From SAR324 cluster bacterium (GTDB lineage: Bacteria > SAR324 > JACQKK01): a stretch of 45,874 nucleotides of DNA. Shown piece by piece: positions 8,720 through 20,275 of this stretch. The first letter of the stretch is position 1; each line of letters starts with the position of its first letter. The DNA lies in NCBI GenBank assembly GCA_022573975.1, contig JACZSY010000003.1, positions 1 to 45,874 on the forward strand, in the 5' to 3' direction. A program made the position numbers and the translations under genes. A model generated the notes under the pieces. It saw nothing but the letters and a program-made list of their open reading frames with translations, had not been told where the DNA came from and did not search any database.

Positions 8720-11287
8720 TTAGGACGGCTCCACCGATCCTTCCGGCCCCAGCGGTTTCAGAAAGATGATCAGTTGCGGCAACAGGGTCAGCGCGGTGAG
8801 CAGCGCGATGACCATGGCCAGGCCCGTGAGGAGCCCAAAGTAGATGCTGGGGATGAAGTTGGACAGCACCAGGATGGAAAAGCCGATGATGATGGTGATG
8901 GAAGTATAGTACATGGCGTAGCCGATGCTCAGGTGGCAGCGATGCATGGTGGCCAGGTAGTTGCGGTCCTTGGGAAATTCCTCCTTGAACCTGTGGATGT
9001 AGTGGATGGTGTTGTCCACGGCAATCCCGACGCTGATCGCCGCGATGGTGATGGTCATCAAATCGAGCGGGATTTTGGCCCAACCCATCAGTCCCAGCAC
9101 CACCCCGACGGAAAGGATATTGGGAAGAATGGCGATGAGGGAAATGGTCAGGGAACGGAACAGGATCAGAAACATCGCTATCAGCGCGAGGAGCACCACG
9201 CCCAGGGTCATGATTTGCGATTTAAAGAGACTTTGCAGCATGTTGTTGTAAAGCACCAGCAAACCGGCCACCTGGAACCGGTCTTCGGTCAACCCCATCT
9301 TTTCTTTCAGGTCTCTCTTGATCTTTTTCAGCAACTCGTTCCGCCGCAGGGCCGGGTCCGAATCGCGCACCAGGATCGAAAAGCGAACCTGATTGTTCTC
9401 CACGGAGACATAAGGATCGAGCACGATTTTCCGGTATTTTTCGGGCAGTTCGTTGTAGAGCAGGGCCAGGGCGAAGTTGTCCAGCGGGTCGCCATCGTTG
9501 AGGGATTTACCGACTTTGAGCATGGTGCCCAATGAGAGCACCTTGCCGGTTTCCGGCAGGTTGGCCAGATAGTCATGAATCTTTTCCACCTCTTCCATCT
9601 TTTCGGCGGTAAACCAGTATTGCGCCTGGCCCTTGGCCTCCTCGAACTCTTGTTCGAATGCATCGAACTCCTCGTCCTCCTCATCTTCCCCGTCCTCTCC
9701 CGTGTTGCCGGCCGGGGGCGCCTTCCGCCCGGGTTTCGGGCCGGGCTGTGTCTCCGTCTTCGGCTCCGTCTTCGGTTCCGTATTGAAGTTGAGCACCACG
9801 TCGAAAGGCGTGGTGCCTCCAAATTCCTGGTCGATCACCTTCATCCCCTGATAAATATCCGTATTTTCCTTGAAGTAATCGATGAAGCTGTTCTCAACCA
9901 TCAGCCGGGAGGCCCCGGCCACACAGACCACCAATACGATGCCGCTGACGACGAGAATGCTTTTTCCGTATTTCTCGGTCATGTTGGCCAGCACCTTGGT
10001 CAACCCGAAAAAGTTTTCGAAGGAAGTGTTGGGTGCGGCCTTGGGCAGCAGAACCAGCACCGTCGGGAAAACCAGGAACACCAGCACCAATGAAATGGCG
10101 ATTCCGGCGGACATCATCCAGCCGAAATTGATGACCGGCAAAATGCCGCTGAGGAGGAGCGAACTGAAGCCGGCAATGGTGGTGGTGACCATGAAAAGAC
10201 AGGGCTTGCCCATGAAGATCACAGTATCCTCGACCAGTTGCCGTTGATCGGCCTCGGGGTCGATTGTCACCAGTTCCCGGTAACGGACGATCAGGTGGAT
10301 GGTGAGCGCCATGGTGATGATGATTTGCAGGGAGATGAAATTGGAGGAAATGACCGTGACCTCCCAACCGAACATGCCCAACAATCCGCTGGTGGCCACC
10401 ACGGAGAACGCGCAGGTGACGAGGGGAAGAACAATCCAGCGGAATTGCCGGAAAATGATCCACAAGGTGATGATGAGAAAGAAGAAAACGCCCAGCCCGA
10501 AAACCAGCAGATCGTCTTTGATGAAGGTGATCAGGTCATCGGCGATCATGGTGACGCCGCCCAGGAACAGTTCGGCCTCGCCGCGGTAATTATCCATCAC
10601 GGCGCGAACGGCGAGAATCGTTTGATGTGCCTCGATCCGCACTCTGTCCCGATGTTTTTTGAACTCGGCGTGCAACCGGTCCAGTTCCCCTCGTTCCTCC
10701 GGGCTCAGCCCGCCCGCCCTTCTCTTTTCGCGCAACTGGTAGCGGCGGTCGATAAACTTCCGCCGGGCGGGGTCGTCGTCCAGGACGACCTGCAGCGCCG
10801 TGGTTTTGAAATCGCGGCTGACCAGCAGGTTTTTGTATATGGGACTGTTTCGAAATTCTTTTTCGGCCAGCGTCTTGTCTATTTGATGGGATTCAAGGGA
10901 GGGTACGTCCTTCAGCAGTTCCTTGAGCGGCTTGGGCGGGCTTTCCATCAAGGGCACGTCCAGGATGGAAACGATGGACGCCACCCCCTTGACGGCGATC
11001 AGCTCCTTCTTGAGGCGGCGTAGATTTTCCAGCGTTGAATCGGCGAGCAGGCCGTCGTTTTTCGGCGCATAGGTGATGACCAGGAAATCGGGGGTGCTGT
11101 AGCGCGCATTGATGACCCTGGTGATGCGAAGGTCCTCGTCGCCTTCCAGCATGAGGGTCTCCGCCGAGGCATCGACCTCCAGTTTGGTTGCCTGATACCC
11201 CAAAAACGCGATGGCGATGCAGATGAGGGTGAGAACGGTGCGGGGAAAGGCCAGCACATAATTCCGGTAGATGGATCTAAGCATCAC
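8720..11287 (-). CDS. MMPL/RND-family transporter (HpnN-like lipid exporter)
   Basis: 855 aa; two sets of TM clusters and two large periplasmic loops; upstream of mlaC- and mlaA-like genes. Confidence 0.85.
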   Translation of the reverse strand: MMLRSIYRNYVLAFPRTVLTLICIAIAFLGYQATKLEVDASAETLMLEGDEDLRITRVINARYSTPDFLVITYAPKNDGLLADSTLENLRRLKKELIAVKGVASIVSILDVPLMESPPKPLKELLKDVPSLESHQIDKTLAEKEFRNSPIYKNLLVSRDFKTTALQVVLDDDPARRKFIDRRYQLREKRRAGGLSPEERGELDRLHAEFKKHRDRVRIEAHQTILAVRAVMDNYRGEAELFLGGVTMIADDLITFIKDDLLVFGLGVFFFLIITLWIIFRQFRWIVLPLVTCAFSVVATSGLLGMFGWEVTVISSNFISLQIIITMALTIHLIVRYRELVTIDPEADQRQLVEDTVIFMGKPCLFMVTTTIAGFSSLLLSGILPVINFGWMMSAGIAISLVLVFLVFPTVLVLLPKAAPNTSFENFFGLTKVLANMTEKYGKSILVVSGIVLVVCVAGASRLMVENSFIDYFKENTDIYQGMKVIDQEFGGTTPFDVVLNFNTEPKTEPKTETQPGPKPGRKAPPAGNTGEDGEDEEDEEFDAFEQEFEEAKGQAQYWFTAEKMEEVEKIHDYLANLPETGKVLSLGTMLKVGKSLNDGDPLDNFALALLYNELPEKYRKIVLDPYVSVENNQVRFSILVRDSDPALRRNELLKKIKRDLKEKMGLTEDRFQVAGLLVLYNNMLQSLFKSQIMTLGVVLLALIAMFLILFRSLTISLIAILPNILSVGVVLGLMGWAKIPLDLMTITIAAISVGIAVDNTIHYIHRFKEEFPKDRNYLATMHRCHLSIGYAMYYTSITIIIGFSILVLSNFIPSIYFGLLTGLAMVIALLTALTLLPQLIIFLKPLGPEGSVEPS

Positions 11288-11305
11288 GTCTGCCCGCGAT
11301 TGAAA

Positions 11306-11923
11306 CTATTTTTTAACGGAGGGAGTTATCAATCCCCCTGTTTCCCGCAATTTTTTGAGGACGTCCTCAATGGTTCCCTTTCTCAGCAGCCCATTGAACT
11401 GAGAACGGTAAGTCTGAACCACGCTGACGCCCAGTATGACGATGTCATACACCCTCCATCCCCTCCGCTTCGATTTCCAGAACTTGTACACCATGTCCTT
11501 CTTGTCGGTCTTGGAAACCAGGCGGGTCAGGACATGGATCCGCTTTTTAACCTGTGTCGCGTTCTCAATGACCACATTTTCATCGGTGTAGAGATCCAAT
11601 TTTTCCAGATAGGATTCCTGCAGCCGCTTGACGAAGAGAGCGAGAAATTCCTTTTTCTGGGCCCTGGTCATGTTGACCCAGTGCTTCCTGCCCAGGCTAT
11701 TCCTGGCCATCACTTTAAAGTCGAAGAGCGGGTTTACCACCTCGACAATCCGTTTGTTTCTTTCCTTTTTGTCCAGCGTTTTGTTTTTCAGAAGTTGGAT
11801 CACCGTGCCGATCTTTTCACTGGTGATTCTTAAAACCTCACTTTTTTCATCGGCCAGTACCGGGTGAACGGAAAAAATGGCGCAGATGGAAAAAATCGCC
11901 GCCACGATCAACGGTTTCATCAT
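11306..11923 (-). CDS. mlaC: MlaC/Ttg2D-family phospholipid-binding protein
   Basis: Signal peptide; VVNPLFDFKVMARNSLGRKHWVNMTRAQKKEFLALFVKRLQESYLEKL. Confidence 0.85.
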   Translation of the reverse strand: MMKPLIVAAIFSICAIFSVHPVLADEKSEVLRITSEKIGTVIQLLKNKTLDKKERNKRIVEVVNPLFDFKVMARNSLGRKHWVNMTRAQKKEFLALFVKRLQESYLEKLDLYTDENVVIENATQVKKRIHVLTRLVSKTDKKDMVYKFWKSKRRGWRVYDIVILGVSVVQTYRSQFNGLLRKGTIEDVLKKLRETGGLITPSVKK

Positions 11924-11926
11924 GAT

Positions 11927-13051
11927 TTACTCCAGTATCTTCTTCCTGCGGTTCTGTTCGTAGACATCCCTCAAAAATGGATAGAGGTCGATGGCGTCTT
12001 TTTTCAGGTTCTCATACTCCCCGATATGAAGGGAGGTGTCGTTGACTTTTTCAAATATTCGAACAGCCAACTCTTTCCGGGACGGATCGATAAATCGCTT
12101 GGGATCCAGGTAATAATCCGGAGCGAGGCTGAAAATGTCCCGCAGATTGGACGGCCCCAGGATGGGCAGGACAATATGGGGGCCGGCGCCCACCCCCCAA
12201 AATCCCAGCGTCTGTCCGAAGTCCTCTTCGTGGGCTTCCAGGCCGAACCATATCTTCGCCGGGTCCCACAACCCCAGCAGGCCAAGGGTCGAATTGATGC
12301 AAAAACGCAACAACTCTTCCCCCGCATTGAGGAATTTGGCCTGCAACACGTTGTTGATGAAGCGAACCGGGAAGAGCAGATTGCGCCAAAAATCGGCGAT
12401 CCTCCGCCGCCCGAATTCGGGCACGACGAAACGATATCCCCTGGCCGCGGGATCGAAGACATAAATGTAAAATCCATCGTTGAACGATGTGACGACGCGG
12501 TTGTAACCCTCGAAGGGATCGGAAATCGTGGCATCCAACGATTTTCCGAATTCCTCCTCGAACCCATCGAATTCATCGTCGTCATCGTCGTCATCGTCAT
12601 CCTTGGCGTCACCCCGGAGGTCCCTGTTTTTTTCGGGGGCGGCGGTTTTCTCCTCCGTTTGGGTTTTCCGCTCCGGCGGCCTTCCACCGGGGGCCGGGGC
12701 ATGCAAACCAACCAGTGTGATTCCGCTGTCCGGAGCGTTGGAAGCGTCATCGGGTCCGGTATCGCCGGCCCGGGCGGGAGGGGATACACGGCCAACGGCC
12801 GCAACAACCGCACCGGCCCCACCGCCCGCACCATCCGCGGCGATTGCACCGCCCGCACTGGCCGCACCGTCCCGGCAGGAGCCGTGGTTATTGGGATAGG
12901 GTCCAACAATCATGGCGGCCTGAAGTTCCGATCCCAATAAAAACCAGGGAATCAAAATACAGGTGACTACTCGAACGGCCTTTTTCAAATCCACTTCCTG
13001 TTTCGTGGGAATTCGGATTCGCGCCTTTTTTCGCAGAGGCCGAACCTGCAA
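11927..13051 (-). CDS. mlaA: MlaA/VacJ-family lipoprotein-like protein with acidic N-terminal linker
   Basis: ISDPFEGYNRVVTSFNDGFYIYVFDPAARGYRFVVPE..RRRIADFWRNLLFPVRFINNVLQ...; start codon uncertain. Confidence 0.85.
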   Translation of the reverse strand: MQVRPLRKKARIRIPTKQEVDLKKAVRVVTCILIPWFLLGSELQAAMIVGPYPNNHGSCRDGAASAGGAIAADGAGGGAGAVVAAVGRVSPPARAGDTGPDDASNAPDSGITLVGLHAPAPGGRPPERKTQTEEKTAAPEKNRDLRGDAKDDDDDDDDDEFDGFEEEFGKSLDATISDPFEGYNRVVTSFNDGFYIYVFDPAARGYRFVVPEFGRRRIADFWRNLLFPVRFINNVLQAKFLNAGEELLRFCINSTLGLLGLWDPAKIWFGLEAHEEDFGQTLGFWGVGAGPHIVLPILGPSNLRDIFSLAPDYYLDPKRFIDPSRKELAVRIFEKVNDTSLHIGEYENLKKDAIDLYPFLRDVYEQNRRKKILE

Positions 13052-13123
13052 TTTTGACCATCACGCCGCCCCATCGGTTCACAGCGGCCTGGAACGGCAG
13101 GACATGGAACCAAATGACATGGG

Positions 13124-13143
13124 ACAGGAATATCCTGTTTTTA
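13124..13143. terminator. Terminator-like hairpin ACAGGA-ATA-TCCTGT followed by T-run
   Basis: 6-bp perfect stem followed by ttttt. Confidence 0.4.
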
Positions 13144-13146
13144 CAA

Positions 13147-13167
13147 AAATTTCCAGGGTGGAAATTT
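13147..13167. promoter_or_regulatory. Perfect inverted repeat AAATTTCCA-GGG-TGGAAATTT
   Basis: 9-bp arms with 3-nt centre, between the mlaA-like gene start and the 3' end of the membrane-protein gene; operator or terminator. Confidence 0.5.
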
Positions 13168-13351
13168 CCAGAGCCCTTCACAACCCAGTGGCCGTCAGAT
13201 CGTTTTTACCGTTCATAAGCGTCCATAAGGAAGAATTCCAACTGCGCCCCGTCAGGAATCTGAACGCGCCCGCGGTGAATTCAACCTCCGCGTTTTCCCC
13301 CATCGACGTTTTTCCCATCCAGCGCCAACGCAAAAGCACCAGGGCCAGCGG

Positions 13352-15100
13352 TCATTTCGCCTTCCTGCCGCTGCCGGCGGCAGGGCGGATGCGGGCGTAG
13401 GCGCCCTCCACGAATCCCGCCAGCAAAAAGAAGGCCCAATGGGCATGGTAAGCGCCCAGCACCGGTGAAAAAAAGCCGATTGCCGCCACCAGCGCTCCGG
13501 AAAAGGCGAACAATCGCCAGCCGAGACTGGTCAATCCGGTGGTTCGGCCCGCGATGAACGCGGCATGGCCATACATGCGCCATGCGAACCAAATGGCCAG
13601 CAGCAATCCAAGGAAGCCATACCTGCGGAACAGATCCGACCAAAAGGGACGGTCCGGCGAGAATGGACTCAATTTGTTTTCCAGGGAAACATCCAGGCCC
13701 CACAGCGGCGAAAAGAACAACGTGTCCAGCATCGATCCGATCACGGTGCCGAATTTCAGGGGGTTGGGGTTGGGGGTTTTCACCGGGCGCGTTTCCGCCT
13801 GGAAAGCGCGCGCCCGCTGGGTCAGTATCGACAATCGGTTTTCACTGTCATATTCCAGCCCACGGAAATCGTCGTTGATCACGCGCTGTCCGGAATCGGA
13901 ATCCTGGCTCGGCCGGTAGGGGTCGCCCGCGAGGTTTTCCAGCCGCCAGAACAAAAAACCCTCGTGAAACCAGGCCGGCAGCCGGAGGGTCAGCGAGGCC
14001 GTGCCGGACTCGCCGGGAGCGAGCGACAAGGCGAGGGGCGCCCGGGCCAAAACATGATAACGGAGGGGGCCTTGTTGGGGCGCGACCAACACCCGGACGG
14101 CGATTTGATAGGGGAAATTTTCATTGTGGCCTATTTTCCGCCATCCGGTGTTGAGCAGTTCGAACGCCACGGTGATGCTTTTGCGGGAATAAAGGCGTTC
14201 GGGGATGGGTTGGGTCAGGGTCAGGCGGAAGGGAGCGCGGGCGGGGTCTTTGAGCAAAACCCGGTCGGTATATTCCGGAGCCAATCCATAAACGAATACC
14301 ATGGCCAGCAAAAATCCGAACACAGAACCGTTGGCCAGCAATCTCGCTCCGGGCTCACCGGAGGATTTCAAAAATCCACCCAACAAAACCAGGCCCAGGA
14401 ACACCACCGCCAGTTCCAGGGGGCCGCTTCCGGCGATGACCCCCAACCCGGCCAGAAGAACCATCACGATCAAAATCCACTTGCTCCAACCTTCCCTGTA
14501 TTCTTCGAGCGCCACCACCAAGGCCACCGCGATGGGAGGCGTCAGGAAAACCAGGAAGAGCAGGTATTGGAAGGATGAGTCGAACCCGGCGGTGAACTGA
14601 AACGGCCAGGGGCCTTCCGGCCCGCAGTTGAAAATTTCGCAACCGGGGCTCCAATAGAACCGCAGCAGCCATCCCAACCCTCCTATCGCCAGGGAGGCCC
14701 CGAGCACGATGGCGCATCCCCGGGCCAAGGGGTTGGCATCCAATCCGCCTTTGGCAAACCGGTACGCCGCGGCTCCCCAGATGAAATGAAGCCAGGTCAG
14801 CCCCATCACAACCGCCCCCATCGCCCACTGACCGCGCCAGGCCGCCAGGGCGGAGATGCATAACCCCAGCAACAGCCCGGGCAACAAGGCCGGAATCACC
14901 CGCAACCACCCCCCTTTCGCCAACAACAGCAGGGTCAATACCCCGCCCAGGGCCAGGGCCAAAGGGTAAACCGCTCCCGATTCCAACTTCAGCAGCGCCC
15001 AGGGCATGCAAAGGGCGATCACTCCCGCCCAAAAATACGAAGGCGCACGGAAAATCCGATCCAAACCCCTGCTTTTCCCTCGAAATGTTTCGCTTGCCAT
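13352..15100 (-). CDS. Large polytopic membrane protein of unknown function
   Basis: 582 aa with N-terminal TM cluster, central soluble beta-like domain (LTLTQPIPERLYSRKSITVAFELLNTGWRKIG) and C-terminal TMs. Confidence 0.65.
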   Translation of the reverse strand: MASETFRGKSRGLDRIFRAPSYFWAGVIALCMPWALLKLESGAVYPLALALGGVLTLLLLAKGGWLRVIPALLPGLLLGLCISALAAWRGQWAMGAVVMGLTWLHFIWGAAAYRFAKGGLDANPLARGCAIVLGASLAIGGLGWLLRFYWSPGCEIFNCGPEGPWPFQFTAGFDSSFQYLLFLVFLTPPIAVALVVALEEYREGWSKWILIVMVLLAGLGVIAGSGPLELAVVFLGLVLLGGFLKSSGEPGARLLANGSVFGFLLAMVFVYGLAPEYTDRVLLKDPARAPFRLTLTQPIPERLYSRKSITVAFELLNTGWRKIGHNENFPYQIAVRVLVAPQQGPLRYHVLARAPLALSLAPGESGTASLTLRLPAWFHEGFLFWRLENLAGDPYRPSQDSDSGQRVINDDFRGLEYDSENRLSILTQRARAFQAETRPVKTPNPNPLKFGTVIGSMLDTLFFSPLWGLDVSLENKLSPFSPDRPFWSDLFRRYGFLGLLLAIWFAWRMYGHAAFIAGRTTGLTSLGWRLFAFSGALVAAIGFFSPVLGAYHAHWAFFLLAGFVEGAYARIRPAAGSGRKAK

Positions 15101-15533
15101 GAAAAATGAGATTGGCTATAAAAAAAAGTTGCGGTAAAACCCGGTTGTTGATAGCTTAGTGGATTCAACCCGATGCATTCCGCCTAGTTTCATATCAGGG
15201 TGGCGCATGGATTCCAAGGGTTCAATCGGGCTTGAGATGGAACCGGAGCGGAAAGGCTTCCCACCGTTCTGTCAGGCAGGACGTGAGACCTTTCGAGGGG
15301 ATTCCTCAGGGAATCGGTACCCAAGGTGTTTTCCCTTGAGCACGCTAAAATGAAACGGATGGCCGGAATGCCTCCGATTTTCCGTGGTCGTCTGATGGCC
15401 TCCAGTTGTCCCTGGCTGCCGGGCGGGTTCGCGGTGCCTGTTGCGCTGGTTGCCACGGGCTGTGAGAGCGCCGTGTGGCGGAGGACCGCCATCGTCATGA
15501 CCAAAGGGAAAAGGGCGGCAAGCGCAAAAATGT

Positions 15534-15630
15534 TGAAACACGGTTTTTAATGAAACACGGTTTTTAATGAAACACCGATTTTAATGAAACACGGTTTTTA
15601 ATGAAACACGGTTTTTAATGAAACACCGAT
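15534..15630. repeat. Tandem 17-nt repeat TGAAACAC[G/C]G[T/A]TTTTAA, about 6 units, upstream of rpsL
   Basis: Five full 17-nt units (from 15534, 15551, 15568, 15585, 15602) plus a partial from 15619. Confidence 0.95.
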
Positions 15631-15807
15631 GCCATGACCAGGCATGAAGGAACCGGACAAGGAATCGAACAGCGGCGCAACTCCCTGCCCAGCGGGAATC
15701 GAAGCACCGAAACCTGAAAGAATCGACCACAGCGGCACCCGGTTCCGACTGGAAATTTTTCCATTGGAATTCAACAGTGCCGACAGGCAGCTAAAAAGGC
15801 GCGAGAC

Positions 15808-16176
15808 ATGCCGACATTGAACCAGTTGGTCAGAAAAAAGCGGAAGGCCAAGCAGACCAAGGCCAAAACCCCCGCGCTGCAGGCCTGTCCCCAGAAAAGA
15901 GGGGTTTGCGTGAGGGTTTACACCACCACTCCCAAAAAACCCAATTCGGCCATCCGCAAGGTGGCGCGGGTGCGGCTCACCAACGGGATCGAGGTCAACA
16001 GCTACATTCCAGGCATCGGGCACAACCTGCAGGAGCACTCGGTGGTGTTGATCCGCGGCGGCCGGGTGAAGGATTTGCCCGGGGTGCGGTACCACATTGT
16101 CCGCGGCACCCTGGACACCGCGCCAACGGCCGACCGCAAACAAAGCCGTTCCAAATACGGCACCAAGCGCAGTTGA
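15808..16176 (+). CDS. rpsL: 30S ribosomal protein S12
   Basis: [12 protein letters not shown]...[63 protein letters not shown]. Confidence 0.98.
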   Translation: MPTLNQLVRKKRKAKQTKAKTPALQACPQKRGVCVRVYTTTPKKPNSAIRKVARVRLTNGIEVNSYIPGIGHNLQEHSVVLIRGGRVKDLPGVRYHIVRGTLDTAPTADRKQSRSKYGTKRS

Positions 16177-16236
16177 CACGGCGGTGATTGACACTGCGGC
16201 GATTAACACTGCGGCGATTGACGGCCAAGCGATGAA
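16174..16236 (+). repeat. 15-nt tandem repeat starting at the rpsL stop codon, each of the first units ending in an in-frame stop
   Basis: TGA|CACGGCGGTGATTGA|CACTGCGGCGATTAA|CACTGCGGCGATTGA|CGGCCAAGCGATGAA. Confidence 0.9.
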
Positions 16237-16295
16237 CAGCGAATTTTCCGGCAAGGCGACTGAGAGCGCAAGCGCATAAAGAGCACACGATTACC

Positions 16296-16769
16296 ATGTC
16301 CAGAAGAAGACCCGCGGAAATCCGCAAAATACTGCCCGACCCCCGGTTCAACGATTTGTTGATCGCGAAATTCTGCAACGTGCTGATGGAGGACGGCAAA
16401 AAAAGCGTGGCGCGCAAAATCCTCTACCGGGCGATGGAGGAAATCGGCGCCCGGGAAAAAGAGTTTCCGCCGCTGGAAATCGTCAAGTCGGCCGTGGATC
16501 ACGTCAAGCCCACCGTGGAGGTGAAATCCCGGCGGGTGGGCGGCTCCACCTACCAGGTGCCGGTGGAGGTTCGCCACCAAAGGCGGGCGGCCCTGGCCAT
16601 CCGTTGGATCATTCAACACGCCCAGGCCAGGAACGGGAAAACGATGGAATCCAAATTGGCCAACGAATTGCTGGACGCCTTCAACAATCGGGGGGGTGCC
16701 ATCCGCAAGAAGGAAGACGTTCACAGAATGGCCGATGCCAACAAGGCCTTCGCCCATTATCGCTGGTGA
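16296..16769 (+). CDS. rpsG: 30S ribosomal protein S7
   Basis: [44 protein letters not shown]...[14 protein letters not shown]. Confidence 0.98.
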   Translation: MSRRRPAEIRKILPDPRFNDLLIAKFCNVLMEDGKKSVARKILYRAMEEIGAREKEFPPLEIVKSAVDHVKPTVEVKSRRVGGSTYQVPVEVRHQRRAALAIRWIIQHAQARNGKTMESKLANELLDAFNNRGGAIRKKEDVHRMADANKAFAHYRW

Positions 16770-16871
16770 GAATTATTTTACCGAACCCTGAACCGGCCTG
16801 CCCTGAAATTTTTTTTCAATCCTGAAAGTTCACCAAACCCGATCGTCGCATATACTGGAGTTTAAGCGTCC

Positions 16872-18959
16872 GTGCCCAGACAACACCCTATCGACCATTA
16901 CCGGAACATCGGCATCATGGCCCACATCGATGCCGGCAAGACCACCACCACCGAACGTGTGCTGTTTTACACCGGGCGCAGCCACAAGATGGGAGAGGTG
17001 CATGAAGGCGCGGCCACCATGGACTGGATGGAACAAGAGCAGGAGCGGGGCATCACCATCACTTCGGCGGCCACCTTCTGCCAATGGGAGGTGGATGGCG
17101 AGGAGTATTTCATCAATATCATCGATACCCCCGGCCATGTGGATTTCACCATCGAGGTGGAACGTTCCTTGAGGGTGCTCGACGGCGTGATCGCCATATT
17201 CGATGCGGTCAACGGCGTGGAACCGCAGTCCGAGACCGTATGGCGTCAGGCGGACAAGTACAACGTGCCCCGCATGGGCTTCATCAACAAAATGGACCGG
17301 GTGGGCGCCGATTTCGACAAATCGGTCGAGAGCATGCGCGAGCGGCTCAAAGCCAAGCCGGTGGCCCTGCAAATTCCGATCGGGATCGAGGACAAATTCA
17401 AGGGCATGATCGACCTGGTGCGCATGAAAGGGATCGTTTTCCAGGAAGAAACCCTCGGGGCCAAGTTCGACGTGGGGGAAATTCCCGCGGAACTGCGCGA
17501 GGCGGCCGAACAGGCCAGGTTGAAAATGCTCGACCTCATCTCGGTGGTGGACGACGACCTGACCGAGAAAATCCTGGAAGGCCGGGAAATCGCCCCGGAG
17601 GATATCGAGCGGGCCATCCGCACCGGCACCATCGGCGGACATTTCGTACCGGTGCTGCTGGGTTCGGCCTTCAAGAACAAGGGCGTACAGCAGTTGCTGG
17701 ACGGCGTGGTGAAATACCTTCCCTCCCCCCTGGATGTCCCTCCGATCAAAGGCCTCTCCCCCGACGGCAAAACAACCATCGAACGCAAAACCAGCGACGA
17801 CGAGCCGTTTTCCGCCCTGAGCTTCAAGGTGATGAGCGACCCTTACGTGGGCCAGCTCACCTATTTCAGGGTGTATTCGGGGAAGATCGCCCAGGGCATG
17901 CAGGTCTTCAACCCGGCCAAGGGCAAAAAAGAGCGGGTGGGGCGCATCATGCGCATGCACGCCAACAAGCGCGAGGAGGTGAGCGAGGTGTACGCCGGGG
18001 ACATCGCCGCGGGCATCGGCCTCCACGCCAATACCGGCGACACCTTCTGCGACCCCAACCACATCATCGTGCTGGAAAAGATGGATTTTCCCGAACCGGT
18101 GATCGACATCGCCCTGGAGCCCAAAACCAAGGCCGACTACGAGAAAATGGGCACGGCCCTGCAGCGGCTTACCCAGGAAGACCCCTCGTTCCGGGTGCAT
18201 ACCGACGAGGAGACCAACCAGACCATCATTTCCGGCATGGGCGAGCTGCACCTGGAAATCATCGTGGACCGGTTGAGACGCGAGTTCAAGGTGTCCAGCA
18301 GCGTGGGCAAGCCCCAGGTGGCCTACCGCGAAACAGTCACCAGGCCCATTGAAGTCAACAACAAATATGTCAAGCAGACCGGAGGGCGCGGTCAATACGC
18401 CCATACGGTGATCAAGGTGGAACCCCTGGCTCCGGGTTCGGGGTTCGAGTTCGAAAACAAGATCGTGGGGGGCAATATTCCCAGGGAATACATCCCCGCG
18501 GTGGAAAAGGGATTGCGCGAGGCGTTGTCTTCGGGGGTGATGGCCGGATATCCCGTGGTGGACTTGCGGGTGACCCTGGAAGATGGGTCCTACCACGATG
18601 TGGATTCTTCGGAAATCGCCTTTAAGATTTGCGCCTCCATGGCCCTCAAGGACGCCATGCGCAGGGGCAGGCCGGTTTTGCTGGAGCCGTTCATGAAGGT
18701 CGAAGTGGTCGTTCCCACCGATTACATGGGAGAGGTGATGGGCGATCTCAACTCGCGCCGCGGCCACATCAAGGGCATGGAGGAACGCTCGGGTGCCCAG
18801 GTGATCGGGGCCGATGTGCCCCTGGGGGAAATGTTCGGTTATTCCACCGTGCTGCGCTCCATGTCCCAGGGCCGCGCGACCTTTACCATGCAGTTTTCAC
18901 ATTATGAAAAAGTGCCCGGTTCGGTTTCGGATGAACTGTTGGCCCGAAAAGCGGGATGA
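16872..18959 (+). CDS. fusA: Elongation factor G
   Basis: [22 protein letters not shown]..., 695 aa, GTG start. Confidence 0.98.
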   Translation: MPRQHPIDHYRNIGIMAHIDAGKTTTTERVLFYTGRSHKMGEVHEGAATMDWMEQEQERGITITSAATFCQWEVDGEEYFINIIDTPGHVDFTIEVERSLRVLDGVIAIFDAVNGVEPQSETVWRQADKYNVPRMGFINKMDRVGADFDKSVESMRERLKAKPVALQIPIGIEDKFKGMIDLVRMKGIVFQEETLGAKFDVGEIPAELREAAEQARLKMLDLISVVDDDLTEKILEGREIAPEDIERAIRTGTIGGHFVPVLLGSAFKNKGVQQLLDGVVKYLPSPLDVPPIKGLSPDGKTTIERKTSDDEPFSALSFKVMSDPYVGQLTYFRVYSGKIAQGMQVFNPAKGKKERVGRIMRMHANKREEVSEVYAGDIAAGIGLHANTGDTFCDPNHIIVLEKMDFPEPVIDIALEPKTKADYEKMGTALQRLTQEDPSFRVHTDEETNQTIISGMGELHLEIIVDRLRREFKVSSSVGKPQVAYRETVTRPIEVNNKYVKQTGGRGQYAHTVIKVEPLAPGSGFEFENKIVGGNIPREYIPAVEKGLREALSSGVMAGYPVVDLRVTLEDGSYHDVDSSEIAFKICASMALKDAMRRGRPVLLEPFMKVEVVVPTDYMGEVMGDLNSRRGHIKGMEERSGAQVIGADVPLGEMFGYSTVLRSMSQGRATFTMQFSHYEKVPGSVSDELLARKAG

Positions 18960-19040
18960 TATTTCGCCAGGAGCACCCGGAAGGTCATCGTGCATCGAAG
19001 CGAAGATGCGCACCACGCACAAACACAGGAGAAGGGTAAG

Positions 19041-20237
<1,197 letters not shown>

Positions 20238-20275
20238 CCAGGCCGCGCCGTTTGGCGAGCCGCCGGGAAGACCCC

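Noticed and set aside
12537-12605. Asp run in MlaA as a sequencing artefact
   Set aside because: Frame stays open, codons vary (GAT/GAC), and the following EFDGFEEEF motif recurs in the MMPL protein.
15534-15630. CRISPR or insertion-site repeats
   Set aside because: 17-nt head-to-tail units with no spacers and no transposase.
16830-18767. 645-aa antisense ORF over fusA and other long opposite-strand ORFs (2798-4252 -, 649-1716 +, 3934-5226 -, 25896-27503 -, 8711-9535 +)
   Set aside because: High-GC shadow ORFs opposite well recognised genes; sequences are low-complexity His/Gln/Gly/Arg-rich with no family motifs.
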